Source: an uncultured Collinsella sp.
GTDB lineage: Bacteria > Actinomycetota > Coriobacteriia > Coriobacteriales > Coriobacteriaceae
Length of the DNA stretch: 14,829 nucleotides
Assembly: GCA_900756725.1 (NCBI GenBank)
Contig: CAAELJ010000050.1
Span: forward strand, 1 to 14,829
Reading direction: 5' to 3'
This document shows, piece by piece, positions 13,138 through 14,829 of the stretch. Below the pieces are notes generated by a model. The model was not told the origin of the DNA. It searched no databases and saw nothing but the letters and a program-made list of their open reading frames with translations. The position numbers and the translations under genes are program-made. Position 1 is the first letter of the stretch; each line of letters starts with the position of its first letter.

Positions 13138-14667
13138 CTAATCCAGTTTGGTACCTGGAACCTGCACGGCTTTACCGAGCAACGCTTTGAGCTCGTTCAA
13201 AATGGAAACGGGCTGTCGGTCAACGCTGTTCAGATGGAGCGTGGCCACGCGAATGGGCGGCTGATATTCAAGCGAGCCGATGAGCACGGGAGAACCCAGG
13301 AATCGTTCGATTTCGTTTGCGAGCTCGTCGATTGCCTCGGGGCCGAGCTCATCGAAAAGCGCCACGAACATTGGTCCCGTCGAGCGGAACAGGCGGCCCT
13401 TGCCGCGCGAACAATCCATGAGGCAGGCGGCGCTTTCGGCGAGCACGCGGTCGCCTGCGTCGAATCCAAAGCGGGCATTGACCTCGGCGATATCGTCGAC
13501 CTTAATGGCAATAAAGCCAGCCTCGCGCGGCACGCGGCGCATCTCTCCAATAGCGTTGACCAGGGCGTGGACATCGCCCAGACCCGTTACCGAGTCGGTC
13601 GTATCTGCTAGGCTTCGGTTGATGATAGTGCCCACATACATGTTGGGCTCGGTATCGGTGCCGTCCAAGCGGTAGCCCGTGCAGTCGCAAAGCGCGTACG
13701 CTCCGGTAGCATCCATAACGCGGTACTGCATGTAGTGGAAGTGCCATGTGCCGTTTATCACCATGTCGAGCTCGGCGCGTACGTTGTCGCGGTCCTCGGG
13801 GTGGACGCGAGCAAGCCACATATCGACCGAGTTAAAAGGGTGCTGGGAGGGCAGGTCAAAATCGCGCACGGCGTTAACCGACCATTGCGATTCTCCCGTA
13901 TCGAGGTTAAGGATAAACGGATAGCGCGTCTCGGAGCTCATGGAGATCGCTTGGAACACCCGGTCGTTGCAGGGAAGCTGATCGACGATTGGGTGTTGTG
14001 GCACGTCATTGTCTTTCGGTTGCTGCACGCGGTGCATGAGCTTGTAGCGATACATTTTGCGATCGGCATCCATTGTCATCTGGCGACGCGAATCGCCTGC
14101 AAGCGGGTCGACGTGCGAGCAACCAAAACTAAAACTGGCGATCATGGGCGCCTTGCCGTCCGATGTTGCCTCGACAAGATCGGTGCGTGTCCGCTCCAAG
14201 CGCTGCTCGAGCTCGGCTTCGCCTGTCGTGGGGGACACGAGTACAAATTCGTCTCCACCGATACGGAACAGCAGGTCATCGTGCTCCATGGTCTCGGTGA
14301 GCGCACGACAGATGCCCAGAATATAGCGGTTGCCCTCGGCGTGGCCAAACTTATCGTTGCAGTGCTTGAGGTGATCGATGTCAATATAGGCGCAGGTGAA
14401 GGGGGCGCCTTTGAGCCAGAGCTGATCGACATGGTGGTCGAGTCCACCGCGGTTGCCAAGATTGGTGAGCGAATCGATATAGGCGCTGCGCTCAAGCAGC
14501 TGGCGTTCTTGTTGCAAGACGGCGAGCGTTTTCTGCAGTTGCTCGCCGACGGCGCGCAACTCCGTGGGCAGCGCGTCAACGTCGAGCTCGGCGGTTGAGG
14601 CCCCGTTCGCGAGTCGCTGAAGATGGGCAATGATTGATTGCTCGCCCAGGCGATACGACTCGTTCAT
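13138..14667 (-). CDS. Diguanylate cyclase-type signalling protein: GGDEF, PAS-like, degenerate GGDEF
   Basis: The protein has 509 aa. Residues 34-62 look like a coiled coil (LRAVGEQLQKTLAVLQQERQLLER). A GGDEF domain follows at about 63-210, with DSLTNLGNR, AYIDIDHLKHCNDKFGH and an intact RIGGDEF at 135-141, so it could make c-di-GMP from two GTP. The usual inhibitory RxxD site has Glu in place of Arg (EHDD, 128-131). Residues 240-350 resemble a PAS fold (MWLARVHPEDRDNVRAEL, then YRVMDATGAYALCDC). A second GGDEF-like domain at 358-500 (DSVTGLGDVHALV, AIKVDDIAEVNARFGFDAGDRVL) has RSTGPMF in place of RxGGDEF and should be inactive, perhaps GTP-binding. No transmembrane segment is seen, so it is cytoplasmic. 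AAGGAGG lies nine bases before the ATG. Confidence 0.9.
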   Translation of the reverse strand: MNESYRLGEQSIIAHLQRLANGASTAELDVDALPTELRAVGEQLQKTLAVLQQERQLLERSAYIDSLTNLGNRGGLDHHVDQLWLKGAPFTCAYIDIDHLKHCNDKFGHAEGNRYILGICRALTETMEHDDLLFRIGGDEFVLVSPTTGEAELEQRLERTRTDLVEATSDGKAPMIASFSFGCSHVDPLAGDSRRQMTMDADRKMYRYKLMHRVQQPKDNDVPQHPIVDQLPCNDRVFQAISMSSETRYPFILNLDTGESQWSVNAVRDFDLPSQHPFNSVDMWLARVHPEDRDNVRAELDMVINGTWHFHYMQYRVMDATGAYALCDCTGYRLDGTDTEPNMYVGTIINRSLADTTDSVTGLGDVHALVNAIGEMRRVPREAGFIAIKVDDIAEVNARFGFDAGDRVLAESAACLMDCSRGKGRLFRSTGPMFVALFDELGPEAIDELANEIERFLGSPVLIGSLEYQPPIRVATLHLNSVDRQPVSILNELKALLGKAVQVPGTKLD

Positions 14668-14703
14668 GATGGATAACCTCCTTGGGTGACAGGATGCTCC
14701 GTA

Positions 14704-14738
14704 TCATATCCCCAATTCGGTTTGAATTGGGGATATGA
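14704..14738. repeat. Perfect 15-bp inverted repeat upstream of the GGDEF gene
   Basis: TCATATCCCCAATTC (14704-14718) and GAATTGGGGATATGA (14724-14738) pair without mismatch around GGTTT. It is 37 bases before the GGDEF start codon, with no T tract on either strand. It could be an operator, a leader hairpin or another intergenic palindrome. A smaller stem GGGGA/TCCCC lies at 14749-14765. Confidence 0.85.
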
Positions 14739-14829
14739 GTTAGCCAATGGGGACAAATGCTCCCCTAGACGGTGGTGTTTTGCGCGCGAGCGTATCAGTT
14801 GTTTTTGCCACCATCGAACAATGCCTCAA

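Noticed and set aside
13735..14598. 287-codon plus-strand frame opposite the GGDEF gene
   Set aside because: Antisense shadow of a gene with an intact GGDEF motif; no ribosome binding site or domain.

Overview
The window is an ordinary-looking piece of a high-GC Gram-positive chromosome. GC-rich codon use, purine-rich Shine-Dalgarno sequences, TGn extended -10 promoters and the protein families point to Actinomycetota, most likely Coriobacteriia and a Collinsella-like gut bacterium. That placement is inferred from family resemblance and not from a marker gene. No rRNA, tRNA, IS element or CRISPR array is visible.

Layout. The left part (1-2900) holds the 3' end of an rlmA-type 23S rRNA methyltransferase, a converging small four-helix membrane protein, an unlisted 46-47 aa single-helix membrane peptide, rsmJ (16S rRNA m2G1516 methyltransferase), a small converging zinc-finger-like protein and a GNAT acetyltransferase closed by a strong terminator. 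The centre (2900-10200) holds a TetM/EF-G-like translational GTPase, then an AAA+ ATPase, a UvrA-like ABC protein lacking the UvrB-binding region, and a second, opposite-strand AAA+ ATPase of the same family. The right part (10175-14829, all minus strand) holds trmL with an unusual insertion, a COG0523/CobW metallochaperone GTPase, an ArsC-like protein lacking its catalytic cysteine, coupled to an iron-sulfur-type flavoprotein, and a GGDEF-PAS-degenerate-GGDEF protein preceded by a perfect 15-bp inverted repeat.

The most striking structure outside the genes is a set of short palindromes sitting at or within a few bases of stop codons (223-259, 5131-5153, 6343-6375, 8891-8925, 10148-10182). 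Four share the plan CAAAGGG-centre-CCCTTTG, and the fifth keeps GGGACAG in its loop. Arms differ between copies but changes are often compensated (GAC/GTC in one, GGC/GCC in another), so the hairpin itself appears to be kept. Three copies supply or overlap the stop codon of the adjacent gene. The four in the centre bracket the ATPase, uvrA-like and second ATPase genes one by one.

Functionally the window mixes translation and RNA modification (RlmA, RsmJ, TrmL, TetM-like GTPase), DNA-damage or drug handling (UvrA-like), metal and redox proteins (COG0523, flavoprotein, ArsC-like) and c-di-GMP signalling. I see no single pathway uniting them. The best candidate for something undescribed is the ATPase/UvrA-like/ATPase block with its palindromes and the three 10-bp tandem repeats ahead of the first ATPase, but a joint function is speculation.
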